Both the position numbers and the translations under genes were made by a program. Of a DNA stretch of 64,000 nucleotides, positions 39,507 through 49,065 are shown piece after piece (the stretch's first letter is position 1; each line of letters starts with the position of its first letter). This DNA comes from Methanoregulaceae archaeon (lineage in GTDB: Bacteria; Armatimonadota; Fimbriimonadia; Fimbriimonadales; Fimbriimonadaceae), in NCBI GenBank assembly GCA_020850325.1, contig JADZEW010000026.1:124001-188000 (forward strand), written 5' to 3'. Under the pieces are notes generated by a model. The model was not told the origin of the DNA and did no database searches. It saw nothing but the letters and a program-made list of their open reading frames with translations.

Positions 39507-41597
39507 ATGCGCCGGTCCCTTCGCCTCGGCTTCCTGCTTTTGCTTACGCTCTTCGGAGCTCTTGCGTCCGCTCAGCCCATCATTTGGACCCACACAACCC
39601 CGTCCAGTTCGAACGCAAGGCTCATCCGCGACTCATCGGGCAACCTCTACTTCGTGACGAGAACCGGCTCCCTGACAGGAAGGCAGTTGAAGCTCACGAA
39701 ATACAACCCGCTGGGGACGGTGCTCTGGGCTCAGACGCTTGAGTTCGCGGGCACCCTCGACGTTCAGTTTGCCCTTCAAAGCCTTGCCCTGACGAGCACT
39801 TCATTGCTGACCACCGTGCAAGAGCGGGATGGTGGTGGTGGAGGCAACCTTGTCAGGAGCCGATTGCTTGCCTACGACCGCTCGACAGGGTCACCAGTGT
39901 TTTCGACCGACACCGCCCTCGAGCTTGGTCCCATCGCGACCGGCAACGGCCAGTTCGCATTCCTGCGACGCGATACGGGAACGGGCGCGATGGACGCGGT
40001 CATTTATGATAACGCGTTCAGTGTCCTGGCGACGTTGACGATCGCGAATCCATTCCGAATGGGAGTTATCGCAATGGACACATCCAACCGAGTCTTTGTC
40101 GCAAGCTACGGCTTTCAGGCGAATGGTGAAACCCGTCTCACCCGATGCTCTGCGGCGCTAGGTATCGAGGGGCACACCATGTTGGATGCACCGGGCTATT
40201 GGGCAGAAGTTGCGTTTCGCATCGTGGTCGATCCAGCGACCAACCGCGTCTACGCGCTCGCCCAAGGGACCCGAGATGGCTTTGCCGATCCGGACACCCT
40301 GATCCTTGTCGCCGACGCAACTACGGGCATTCAGATTCACGCTGGCCCCGTCTGGACGTCGTCCTCCGGCACGGACATGCTTGATGACCTCATGGTCCTG
40401 CCTGGCGGGGTGGCCGCCAGCGCGGGCGAGATTAGTTCAGGCCATGTGGTGATGCGACGATTTGATTCTTCGGGCAACGCGGTCTGGACCCGGACCATCA
40501 CGAACGTGCAAGCCGTACACGAGCGGCACGTGGCTCTCGACGCCGACGGCAATGTGCTGGTGCTCACGCCCGCCACGAGTCCTAACATCCGCATCAGCCG
40601 AATCCACGCGGCGACCGGCGACGACCTCGGTACGCTCGAGTTCCCGGTCGGCACCAACCGTCGCCCTCTCCAGATCTTTGCCGATGCCGCGGGCAACATG
40701 TTTGTGAACACCAACGGAAATGGGAGCGCGCACCTGCTCCGCGTCCAGCCCGCGAGCCTCACGATTCCTGCCACGATCGCGGTCGGTGGCAGCGACGTTA
40801 ATGCTCAGATCAACTTGGCGGGACCGGCGGCAACCGATCAAACATGGACGATCGCCAGTTCGAACTCCAACGTAGTCTCTGTTCCCCCCAACGCGGTAGT
40901 CGCTAATGGCAGCAGTTCGGCGACGTTCCCTCTCACTATCAACGGAGTGGCGGCCAACACGAGCGTGACGATCAACGTACGTCACAACGGCTTTATCACC
41001 CAGCGTGCCATCACGGTCATTCCTTCCATGATCCAGTCAGTGGCAATCACGCCGCAGGTGGTGATTGGTGGAGGCTCGACGACCGCCATCCTGAACCTAA
41101 CGGGAACCGCTCCGGCCGGAGGGCAGACCGTCAACCTCTCCAGCAGCAAACCGGCGGTGGCGAGCGTTCCCGCGACCGCCATCGTTCCCGCGGGCCAATC
41201 CTCATTAGGCGTGATGGTCACGACGTTCGCGGTGAACTCGAACCAGGGCGCCGTCATCACTGCGACCACTGGCGCGGTGTCGAAGACGGCATTCTTCGCG
41301 GTCAATGCACCCTCGCTTACGTCGATTTCGGTCTTCCCGCCGACCATGCAAGGGGGCCAAACCGGAACCTTGACCCTGAACATCAACGGCATCGCGCCGA
41401 CCGGTGGGTTCAGCATCGTGCTGTTCTCGGGGGCTCCTGGGATCGTGTTCACGCCCGCGGCGGCTCCGATCCTCGCCGGTCAAGTAACCCGCAACGTCGA
41501 CCTTCCGACTGCACCCGTGACGAGCAGCACCAACGTGCTGATCTTCGCCACCCGGAGTGGAATCTACAAGACCGCCACGGTGACTGTCACGCCCTGA
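39507..41597 (+). CDS. array protein 1: secreted propeller-like + 3 Ig-like repeats
   Basis: Signal peptide; QPIIWTHT...RDSSGNLYFVTR...GRQLKLTKYNPLGTVLW; C-terminus FATRSGIYKTATVTVTP. Confidence 0.85.
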   Translation: MRRSLRLGFLLLLTLFGALASAQPIIWTHTTPSSSNARLIRDSSGNLYFVTRTGSLTGRQLKLTKYNPLGTVLWAQTLEFAGTLDVQFALQSLALTSTSLLTTVQERDGGGGGNLVRSRLLAYDRSTGSPVFSTDTALELGPIATGNGQFAFLRRDTGTGAMDAVIYDNAFSVLATLTIANPFRMGVIAMDTSNRVFVASYGFQANGETRLTRCSAALGIEGHTMLDAPGYWAEVAFRIVVDPATNRVYALAQGTRDGFADPDTLILVADATTGIQIHAGPVWTSSSGTDMLDDLMVLPGGVAASAGEISSGHVVMRRFDSSGNAVWTRTITNVQAVHERHVALDADGNVLVLTPATSPNIRISRIHAATGDDLGTLEFPVGTNRRPLQIFADAAGNMFVNTNGNGSAHLLRVQPASLTIPATIAVGGSDVNAQINLAGPAATDQTWTIASSNSNVVSVPPNAVVANGSSSATFPLTINGVAANTSVTINVRHNGFITQRAITVIPSMIQSVAITPQVVIGGGSTTAILNLTGTAPAGGQTVNLSSSKPAVASVPATAIVPAGQSSLGVMVTTFAVNSNQGAVITATTGAVSKTAFFAVNAPSLTSISVFPPTMQGGQTGTLTLNINGIAPTGGFSIVLFSGAPGIVFTPAAAPILAGQVTRNVDLPTAPVTSSTNVLIFATRSGIYKTATVTVTP

Positions 41598-41637
41598 GCC
41601 GCGAATCCGTTGAACGGTCAGATTCGTCCACACGATC

Positions 41638-43725
41638 ATGGGCTTGGTTGGTCGCGTCCTGATGGTCGCCAGTATCGTTGTGCTTTCCGCAGTAGCGTCG
41701 GCGCTGCCGATCATTTGGACGAAGTCTATCGTCAATGGCGGCGTACCGAAGATCATCCGCGACACTTCGGGCAACTTCTACCAAGTCACGCCCGTGGGCA
41801 CCCTCTACGGGCGCGAACTCGTGGTGACCAAGTACAACGCGCTCGGGACAGCGGCGTGGTCCACGACCATCTCCGAGACTTCCTTCTCGGGCAACCAGTT
41901 CAGCGTCCGCGGGCTGGCGCTCACCGCTACGTCCCTCGTCATTGTCGCCCATGAGAGGACCGTGGGAGGTGCAGGCAGCTTTGTCTCTAGCCGAATGTTC
42001 GGAGTCAATCTAGCGAATGGAGGCAACTCGTTCTTTGGCAGCTCCTTGATGGAGTACGCGCCCCCCGCCGCTACCCCCACTCAGATCGCCATCCTACTGC
42101 GCGACACGTCCACCAACGACACGTCCGTTGCTTTCTTTGATGCGACCTTCAGCGTCATCGCCACGGTCGGCATCGGCCAATCGACGCGGATTGGCGTGGT
42201 CACGATCGACACCGCGAACAACGCGTATGCCGCGAGCGGGCTCGCTGATGGCACTTCGCGGGTCACCCGGTGCAACAGCACCGGCGTCGCTTACCAAACC
42301 AACTTTGACATCTTGCAGCGCAACACCGAAACGCCGGTACGCATCGTCGCTGATCCGGTCGGTAACCGAGTCTATGCACTCGTCTTCGGCCTGTTTGAGA
42401 CTCCACCCAACGACATGGACGCCTTTCTCTATTTCCTGAACATGACCACCGGGCAGAAGGTCAGCATAACCAGCGTGAACTCGAGCACCGACGATGACGA
42501 CCCGTATGATCTGTCGATCGCGCCGGGAGGCGGAGTCATTGCCAGCGTGGGGCGGGCCGTCGTTAATGAGTGTTTCGTGAGGAGACTTGATTCCGAGGGC
42601 AACTACGTGTGGAATCTGACCATCACGAACACCCCGGTTCCTTCACCTCGGAGCCACGCCTTCGACACCGATGGCAACTTCTTGATCTCAAATGCGACCT
42701 GGACCGGGCAGGATGCCCGGATCGACCGCATCAACACTGCCACCGGGGCCCTGATCAATACCCACCAGTTCTTTGTGGGTGCAACTACTGTCCCCCGAGA
42801 GTTGATCACCGACGCGGCCGGCAACTTCTATCTCACGAGCACCTCGAATCGAACTACGCTGTTCCAGCGCATTCAAGTCGCCGACCTCTCGTTCACCGCC
42901 AACAATGTCACCGGAGGCACTCCGGTAGAGGGTCGCATTGATGTCGCCCAAGTCAGTCAATCGGACCAAACTTGGCTGGTCTCAAGTTCAAATCCCTCGG
43001 TAGTCTCGGTTCCGGCAAGCGTCGTGCTACCCGCCACGCACCCATCCGTGACGTTTCCGCTCACCGTCCAGCCGGTGGCCTCAAACACGAATGTCAGCAT
43101 CAATGTGCGCAACGGCGGGTTCATTTCCCAGAAGACCCTGACCATCATCCCGAGCAACATCCAGTCGCTCTCCATCTCCCCCCAAGTCGTCATCGGTGGC
43201 ATCGCTACGGAGGCGAAAGTCACGCTCGGCGGCACAGCGCCTGTCGGTGGGAGAACCGTCATGCTGGTCAGCAACAAGCCGGCCGTAGCCTCGGTTCCGG
43301 CTTCGGTTGTCGTTCCGGCCGGAGACTCGGTCTTCGACGTTCCGGTCACAACCTATGGGGTCAACGCCAACCAGGGGGTCGTCATCACCGCGACAACCGG
43401 GGCCGTCTCCCGGTCCGCGTTCTTCGCGGTCAATGCTCCGTCGCTGACTTCGATCTCCGTCAATCCCAGCACCCTCCAGGGAGGCTCGCTTGCCTCCTTG
43501 ACGCTGAACATCAGCGGCATTGCGCCTGCGGGCGGTTTCAGCATCGTGCTCATTTCGGGGGCTCCTGGCGTCGTGTTTCTATCCGCTTCGGCAAGCATCC
43601 CGGCCGGGCAAGTGACCCACAACGTGAACGTCCCGACCGCCTCGGTCTCGAGTTCGCTGAACGTCACCGTCTTCGCCACCCGGAGCGGCATTTACCGAAC
43701 GACAACTTTGACCGTCACGCCATAG
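41638..43725 (+). CDS. array protein 2, paralogue
   Basis: LPIIWTKS...RDTSGNFYQVTP...C-terminus FATRSGIYRTTTLTVTP. Confidence 0.85.
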   Translation: MGLVGRVLMVASIVVLSAVASALPIIWTKSIVNGGVPKIIRDTSGNFYQVTPVGTLYGRELVVTKYNALGTAAWSTTISETSFSGNQFSVRGLALTATSLVIVAHERTVGGAGSFVSSRMFGVNLANGGNSFFGSSLMEYAPPAATPTQIAILLRDTSTNDTSVAFFDATFSVIATVGIGQSTRIGVVTIDTANNAYAASGLADGTSRVTRCNSTGVAYQTNFDILQRNTETPVRIVADPVGNRVYALVFGLFETPPNDMDAFLYFLNMTTGQKVSITSVNSSTDDDDPYDLSIAPGGGVIASVGRAVVNECFVRRLDSEGNYVWNLTITNTPVPSPRSHAFDTDGNFLISNATWTGQDARIDRINTATGALINTHQFFVGATTVPRELITDAAGNFYLTSTSNRTTLFQRIQVADLSFTANNVTGGTPVEGRIDVAQVSQSDQTWLVSSSNPSVVSVPASVVLPATHPSVTFPLTVQPVASNTNVSINVRNGGFISQKTLTIIPSNIQSLSISPQVVIGGIATEAKVTLGGTAPVGGRTVMLVSNKPAVASVPASVVVPAGDSVFDVPVTTYGVNANQGVVITATTGAVSRSAFFAVNAPSLTSISVNPSTLQGGSLASLTLNISGIAPAGGFSIVLISGAPGVVFLSASASIPAGQVTHNVNVPTASVSSSLNVTVFATRSGIYRTTTLTVTP

Positions 43726-43787
43726 AACCTTAACACAGTTTCGTCATCAATGGTGGTGGCGGCGGACGCTTAGGTGCATAATGGACG

Positions 43788-45869
43788 ATGCGTCTCTTGG
43801 CGGTTCTTCTCGGCGTTTGCCTAACTTCGTTCACGTTTGCCCAGCACACGATTTGGAGTCATACGATTGACGACACGTCGAAACCCCAGGTGACGCGAGA
43901 CGCGTCCGGGAACTTCTACCTCGCAACCCGCCAGGTGTCCCTTCTCGGTCGCAAGATTGTAGTTGAAAAGTTCAACGTGTTGGGCACGAAGATCTGGAGC
44001 ACGAGCCAACAGGAAACTTCGGGTGGCTTGGCTCATCAGTTCGACGTCCGCTCGATCGCCGTGGGGCCAAGCCTGGTTCTCGTTGCCGCGAACGTAAGAG
44101 ATGGCGGAGGCGATGGCGCGTTCCAATCCAGCGTCCAAATGGTCTTCAACGCAGGCAACGGGGCCTTCCAGACATCGGTCTCGTCGCTTGATGAGGTCTA
44201 CCTCAGGGCCCGTTCTGCCAACGACTTCTATGCTTTGCTTTTTCGTCGGCTGGATGGGCTAGTAGGCGTGGATATGCGAGACAACTCCTTCGGGCTGATC
44301 GACACGCCCACACTTGCGAACAACTCCAATGATGCCAGCGACATGACGATGGACGCCGCCGGAAACGCCTACGTTAGCTGGACCAACACCTCGGACATCA
44401 ACCAAGTTTCCAAGGTGACGACGGCCGGCGTCGTCGCCTTTACGACGCCTATGGATGTGGTTGGCCGATCTGAAGACCGCACCTTCAAGGTGATTCATGA
44501 TCCGCGCACTTCACTATTGATCACGCTCACGGGCGCGCGCAGAGAAAATGCGCCGTTCGACCGCGATGTGTTCCTCAGCATCGCCGCGGATAACGGAGGT
44601 GGCTTCCTGAACCACGCACTGGTGGCCCTCTCAACCGATGATGAAATCCCCGGGGATGTGTTCCTTGCCCAGCCGTCGGGTGCTACCGTGGCGGTTCTGG
44701 TGCCTTCGGGACCCAGGGTCGACGTGGTCCAATACAATCAACTCGTCGGCACTCCTGCGCCGTTGTGGAGTGCGCCGGTTGGACTCGCTACAGGAACGCC
44801 GCTGTCGTCGTTGGCCAGCGATGCTGATGGAAATGTGCTCCTGCTCCACCCGTTTACTGCAAACGCGATGGGCATCGGGAAGCTACGAAAGACCAACGGG
44901 CTTGTCATTGACTCGTTTACGGTGCCCGGAACGGACGTGCACCAACTGTATTCAGATCCGGCGGGCAACTACTACGTGCTCAACGGCGACTCGGGAGACG
45001 TGCTCCTTCGCCGCATCCAGCCGGCGCTGCTCGCGGTACCGACGGTGCCGTTGAACGGTGGCGCGATCGGCGTGGGGTCGATTACGCTTGGGCTCAGCGC
45101 CTCTGGAGACCAGGTGTGGACCTTGACCAGCACGAACCCTTCGGCCGCGTCCGTTCCTCCGACGGCGACGATCCCCAGTGCGGGTAGCTCGGTTAACTTC
45201 AACATCACGACGCAGCCCGTCAGTTCGAACACGACGGTGACCATCGTGGCAAGATTCGAGGGCTTCATCACCCAGCGCCAAGTCACCGTCATCCCGAGCC
45301 AGCTGGCGTCGCTAAGTGTCAATCCCAATGTGGTGATCGGCGGTGGCAGTTCGCAAGGGATTGTGACGGTCAGCAGTCCCGCTCCTACGGGAGGCATGGT
45401 GGTGAACCTCTCGAGCAACAAGCCCTTGGTGGCGTCGGTCCCGGCGAATACCACGGTGCCCGCGGCCAGCACAAACGTGCTCTTCGCGGTCACGACGTTT
45501 GGCGTGAATAGCAACCAGGGTGTTGTCATCACGGCTACGCGAGGCGCGGTGACGAAGACGGCCTTCATGGCCGTCAACGCGCCGTCGCTCACCTCCATCT
45601 CGGTCGCTCCAGGTTCGATCAAGGGCGGCACTACCGCGGTACTTACGCTCAACATTAATGGCGCTGCGCCCACGGGTGGATTCAGCATTGTGCTCTTCTC
45701 GGGGGCCCCGGCGGTCGTGTTCGCTCCCGCAGCGGCATCGGTCAATGCGGGCCAAACGACACGGAATGTTAGCCTGCCGACTGCAGCGGTGACGTCCTCG
45801 ACCAACGTGCTGATCTTCGCCACTCGAAGCGGCATCTTCAAGACGGCGACGTTGACCGTCACGCCGTAG
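43788..45869 (+). CDS. array protein 3, paralogue
   Basis: QHTIWSHT...RDASGNFYLATR...C-terminus FATRSGIFKTATLTVTP. Confidence 0.85.
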   Translation: MRLLAVLLGVCLTSFTFAQHTIWSHTIDDTSKPQVTRDASGNFYLATRQVSLLGRKIVVEKFNVLGTKIWSTSQQETSGGLAHQFDVRSIAVGPSLVLVAANVRDGGGDGAFQSSVQMVFNAGNGAFQTSVSSLDEVYLRARSANDFYALLFRRLDGLVGVDMRDNSFGLIDTPTLANNSNDASDMTMDAAGNAYVSWTNTSDINQVSKVTTAGVVAFTTPMDVVGRSEDRTFKVIHDPRTSLLITLTGARRENAPFDRDVFLSIAADNGGGFLNHALVALSTDDEIPGDVFLAQPSGATVAVLVPSGPRVDVVQYNQLVGTPAPLWSAPVGLATGTPLSSLASDADGNVLLLHPFTANAMGIGKLRKTNGLVIDSFTVPGTDVHQLYSDPAGNYYVLNGDSGDVLLRRIQPALLAVPTVPLNGGAIGVGSITLGLSASGDQVWTLTSTNPSAASVPPTATIPSAGSSVNFNITTQPVSSNTTVTIVARFEGFITQRQVTVIPSQLASLSVNPNVVIGGGSSQGIVTVSSPAPTGGMVVNLSSNKPLVASVPANTTVPAASTNVLFAVTTFGVNSNQGVVITATRGAVTKTAFMAVNAPSLTSISVAPGSIKGGTTAVLTLNINGAAPTGGFSIVLFSGAPAVVFAPAAASVNAGQTTRNVSLPTAAVTSSTNVLIFATRSGIFKTATLTVTP

Positions 45870-45903
45870 TCGGATTTGTAACGAATCTGTAACGCGTGGA
45901 GGG

Positions 45904-45934
45904 GAATTCTGGCCCGACTGGCATGCCAGAATTC
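45904..45934. repeat. inverted repeat abutting the start of array gene 4
   Basis: GAATTCTGGC-11 nt-GCCAGAATTC, extendable outward with one bulge. Confidence 0.8.
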
Positions 45935-45939
45935 TCTCC

Positions 45940-48051
45940 ATGCACCAGCTTCTCAGTCTGAGGAGGACCCTCAGGCGTGCCCTAATCGGCGCACTGTTTG
46001 CCGCAACTTCGCTTACTGCGTTTAGTCAGCCCGTCGCTTGGCAGCACACGGTTGATTACACGTCTTTCCCGAAGATCACGCGAGACCCATCGGGCAACAT
46101 CTATCTCGTCACCCGCGAGGCGATCTTCGGCGGACGTCAACTACGGGTTCAGAAGATCAACCCGCTTGGTACCTTGATTTGGTCGTCGGTCATCGAACGG
46201 AGATTCGGTGATATCGACCTTCAATACAACATTCGCGAAGCCATCTATGCCCACGACGCCGTTTACGTGCTCTATCATGAACGCGCGGGAGGAGGGTCGG
46301 GTACGTTCAACTTCTCCTACGCGAGAAGGGTTAATCCTGCGGATGGCACCTCTGTGCAATCGTCCTCTTCCGGCTCGATCGAACTCGAGAGCATTGCAGC
46401 TTACAATCAAGGACTCGCCTACGTTGGATCTATCGCAGGAAATGCCCGCCTGTTCAAATCTGGCACCGAGGGCGGCAACTTGGCGAACGTCACCATGCCA
46501 GGGTTTTCTCGAGCCGACGATATCGTTTGTCAACCCGATGGCACTTGCTTTATCGCGGCGAGCCGCTCCAACGGCACGGTTTCGATCATCAGAGTAAATC
46601 CCGACGACTCGTTCACCTCGTTTGATTTCGACATCGCAACTCGGACTTCCGAACAGATGACCCAACTCGTCCTCGATGCCACCGCCAATCGCGTCTACGG
46701 TTTCGGCTCGGGCTACTTTAACGGCATTCAAACGGACCTCGATGTCACGGTTTATGGCGTCAACACCGACGGAACGATTCCGAACAGCGCGGGCTTTGGC
46801 GGATCGCTCGTCGAGGAGCCGGGCGCGATCAGTCTCGTTCCCGGGGGAGGGGTCGTGGTCTCTCACTTCTCCGACAGTTCGACTCCGGACAGCACAGTGG
46901 TCAGAAGGCTGAATAGTTCGGTATCTCAGATGTGGAGCTCGTCGATCGTTGACGCGATCGGCGGGTACCGACGGAGTCATGCCTTCGACGCCGACGGTAA
47001 CCTCCTCGTCTTGGATACGGCTCCGAACGGCCTGTCTGGTCTCGTAAGAGTAACTAAGAAGTCGATCAGCACCGGAACCACGCTACTGACGACACTCCAC
47101 CAACTCACTGCACCGGTCACCCTGGACCTGCTTTCGGATCCCGCAGGCAACTACTACTGCACGGTGAACGACAGTGTGTCTAGCCACCTCTTTAGGCTGC
47201 AGCCCGCGAGCATGGACTTCTCGACCAACACCCTTCCTGGCGGTGGGTTGGTGACGGCGACGATCACCTTGGCGACTGCCGCACTCGGCAACCAAACCTG
47301 GACGCTTGCTAGCGCGAACCCAAGTGCCGCGAGTGTCCCGGCCAACGTGACGGTAGCCAACGGCACGACGACCGCGACTTTCGAGATCACGACAGCGGCG
47401 CTTGCTGCGAATGCAAACATCGGCATCTCGGCTCGTTACCAGGGCTTCATCATGCAGAAAACGCTGACGCTGCTCACGCCGACGGTCAGCGCGCTGAGCA
47501 TCTCGCCCAACGTGGTCATTGGCGGCGTCAACACCGCCGGACTCGTCACGATCAGCGGCAAGTCTCCGGCTGGCGGAAAGACCGTGACCCTCGCAAGTAG
47601 CAACACCGCCGCCGCGACGGTCCCGGCTTCGGTCGTCGTTCCAGCAGGTTCGACGTCGTTCGGATTCGGCGTCACCACCTTCGGAGTGACCGCCAACCGT
47701 GGCGTCGTCATCACCGCCACCACCGGAGCGATCTCGAAGACCGCGTTCTTCGCGGTCAATGCGCCGTCGCTGGTCAGCGTCGGGATGAACCCATCGACCG
47801 TCAAGGGTGGACTGCAGACGGCCATGACGGTGACCTTGGACGGCGTTGCGCCGACCGGAGGACGCTCGGTCGTGATCTTCTCGGGAGCTCCGGGCATCGT
47901 ATTCGCTCCCGCAAGCGTAACGGTACCGGCCGGCGCGCTATTCGTGACCCAGAACCAGAACACCGCCGCGGTGACCAGCACCACCAATGTGCTGATCTTC
48001 GCCACCCGTAGCGGAATCTACAAGACCACGACGTTGACGGTGACGCCATGA
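45940..48051 (+). CDS. array protein 4, paralogue
   Basis: QPVAWQHT...RDPSGNIYLVTR...C-terminus FATRSGIYKTTTLTVTP. Confidence 0.85.
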   Translation: MHQLLSLRRTLRRALIGALFAATSLTAFSQPVAWQHTVDYTSFPKITRDPSGNIYLVTREAIFGGRQLRVQKINPLGTLIWSSVIERRFGDIDLQYNIREAIYAHDAVYVLYHERAGGGSGTFNFSYARRVNPADGTSVQSSSSGSIELESIAAYNQGLAYVGSIAGNARLFKSGTEGGNLANVTMPGFSRADDIVCQPDGTCFIAASRSNGTVSIIRVNPDDSFTSFDFDIATRTSEQMTQLVLDATANRVYGFGSGYFNGIQTDLDVTVYGVNTDGTIPNSAGFGGSLVEEPGAISLVPGGGVVVSHFSDSSTPDSTVVRRLNSSVSQMWSSSIVDAIGGYRRSHAFDADGNLLVLDTAPNGLSGLVRVTKKSISTGTTLLTTLHQLTAPVTLDLLSDPAGNYYCTVNDSVSSHLFRLQPASMDFSTNTLPGGGLVTATITLATAALGNQTWTLASANPSAASVPANVTVANGTTTATFEITTAALAANANIGISARYQGFIMQKTLTLLTPTVSALSISPNVVIGGVNTAGLVTISGKSPAGGKTVTLASSNTAAATVPASVVVPAGSTSFGFGVTTFGVTANRGVVITATTGAISKTAFFAVNAPSLVSVGMNPSTVKGGLQTAMTVTLDGVAPTGGRSVVIFSGAPGIVFAPASVTVPAGALFVTQNQNTAAVTSTTNVLIFATRSGIYKTTTLTVTP

Positions 48052-48136
48052 GCCCCGGTATTCCTACCGGGTCTTCGGACAATTGCCGTTTCTTAACGGG
48101 AATCCGACTATAATGAGGATTCAGAGGGCAGGCATG

Positions 48137-48955
48137 ATGAAACGCAATCTATTCGTATTCGCACTTCTCGCTACGTCGTCCGTCGTGTTCGGTCAGGCCG
48201 TGATCACGGACGGCACGAGTTCATTCGGCTGGACAGCTGCTTCCGCATTGTCGGGCGCCGCAAACCGCACGGGTACGGGCGGAGGAGGTTCGAACCTCTA
48301 TAGTGCGTTCGGTTCACCTGATCAGTCGTTCCAGGAGTGGTGGTGGTACCGCGTTAACGGCGTCAACAACCGAGAGTTCGCGCTGTCGACTCAAGCCAAC
48401 GCGCCGGTCGTGAATGGCAACAGCATGACGCTTTCGTATCGCGAGCCGGAGGGTTTCACCTCGACGCTCGTGTACACGATCAACAACGTTGCTGGCGTGG
48501 CTCGGGTGACCGGAACGAACTTCATCAAGAATGAAGGGAACTCGGCGCTCGACTTCAGCTTCTTCAACTACCTCGACTACGACATGGGAGGCACAGCAGG
48601 AGGCGATAGCGCGTCCATGTTGAGCGGTAACCCGGCACTTCGGATGCGGATCACCGATGCGACTGCGCTCATTAACGCGGAGTATCGCGCACTCGACGCA
48701 GACGCGTACCAGATCGGTGCTTTTGCTACGGTTCGAGGTCTTCTGACCGACGCCGACATTGATAACTTCAACAACTCGGGTCTGCCGTTCGGCCCTGGCG
48801 ACTTCACCGGTGGCGTGCAGTGGAACTTCACGCTCGATCCGGGCCAGGAAATCGCTCTGCAGACGACCCGTACGCTGAACCCGGTTCCGGAGCCGGCGAC
48901 GCTCGCCGCCCTCGCGATGGGTGCAGCCGCGCTGATCCGTCGCCGACGTAAGTAA
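48137..48955 (+). CDS. PEP-CTERM sorting-domain protein
   Basis: Signal peptide MKRNLFVFALLATSSVVFGQ; C-terminus VPEPATLAALAMGAAALIRRRRK. Confidence 0.9.
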   Translation: MKRNLFVFALLATSSVVFGQAVITDGTSSFGWTAASALSGAANRTGTGGGGSNLYSAFGSPDQSFQEWWWYRVNGVNNREFALSTQANAPVVNGNSMTLSYREPEGFTSTLVYTINNVAGVARVTGTNFIKNEGNSALDFSFFNYLDYDMGGTAGGDSASMLSGNPALRMRITDATALINAEYRALDADAYQIGAFATVRGLLTDADIDNFNNSGLPFGPGDFTGGVQWNFTLDPGQEIALQTTRTLNPVPEPATLAALAMGAAALIRRRRK

Positions 48956-48975
48956 GCGACTCCCTCTGGAATCTG

Positions 48976-49018
48976 ATGGGGTCTGGCCAAACGGTCAGAC
49001 CCCATTCTTGTTTTTGAC
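48976..49018 (+). terminator. intrinsic terminator after the PEP-CTERM gene
   Basis: ATGGGGTCTG...CAGACCCCAT followed by TCTTGTTTTT. Confidence 0.75.
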
Positions 49019-49065
49019 GCTTAACCCACGGGCTAGGAGCCTGAATCAGGTGTCAAAATGTCTTG

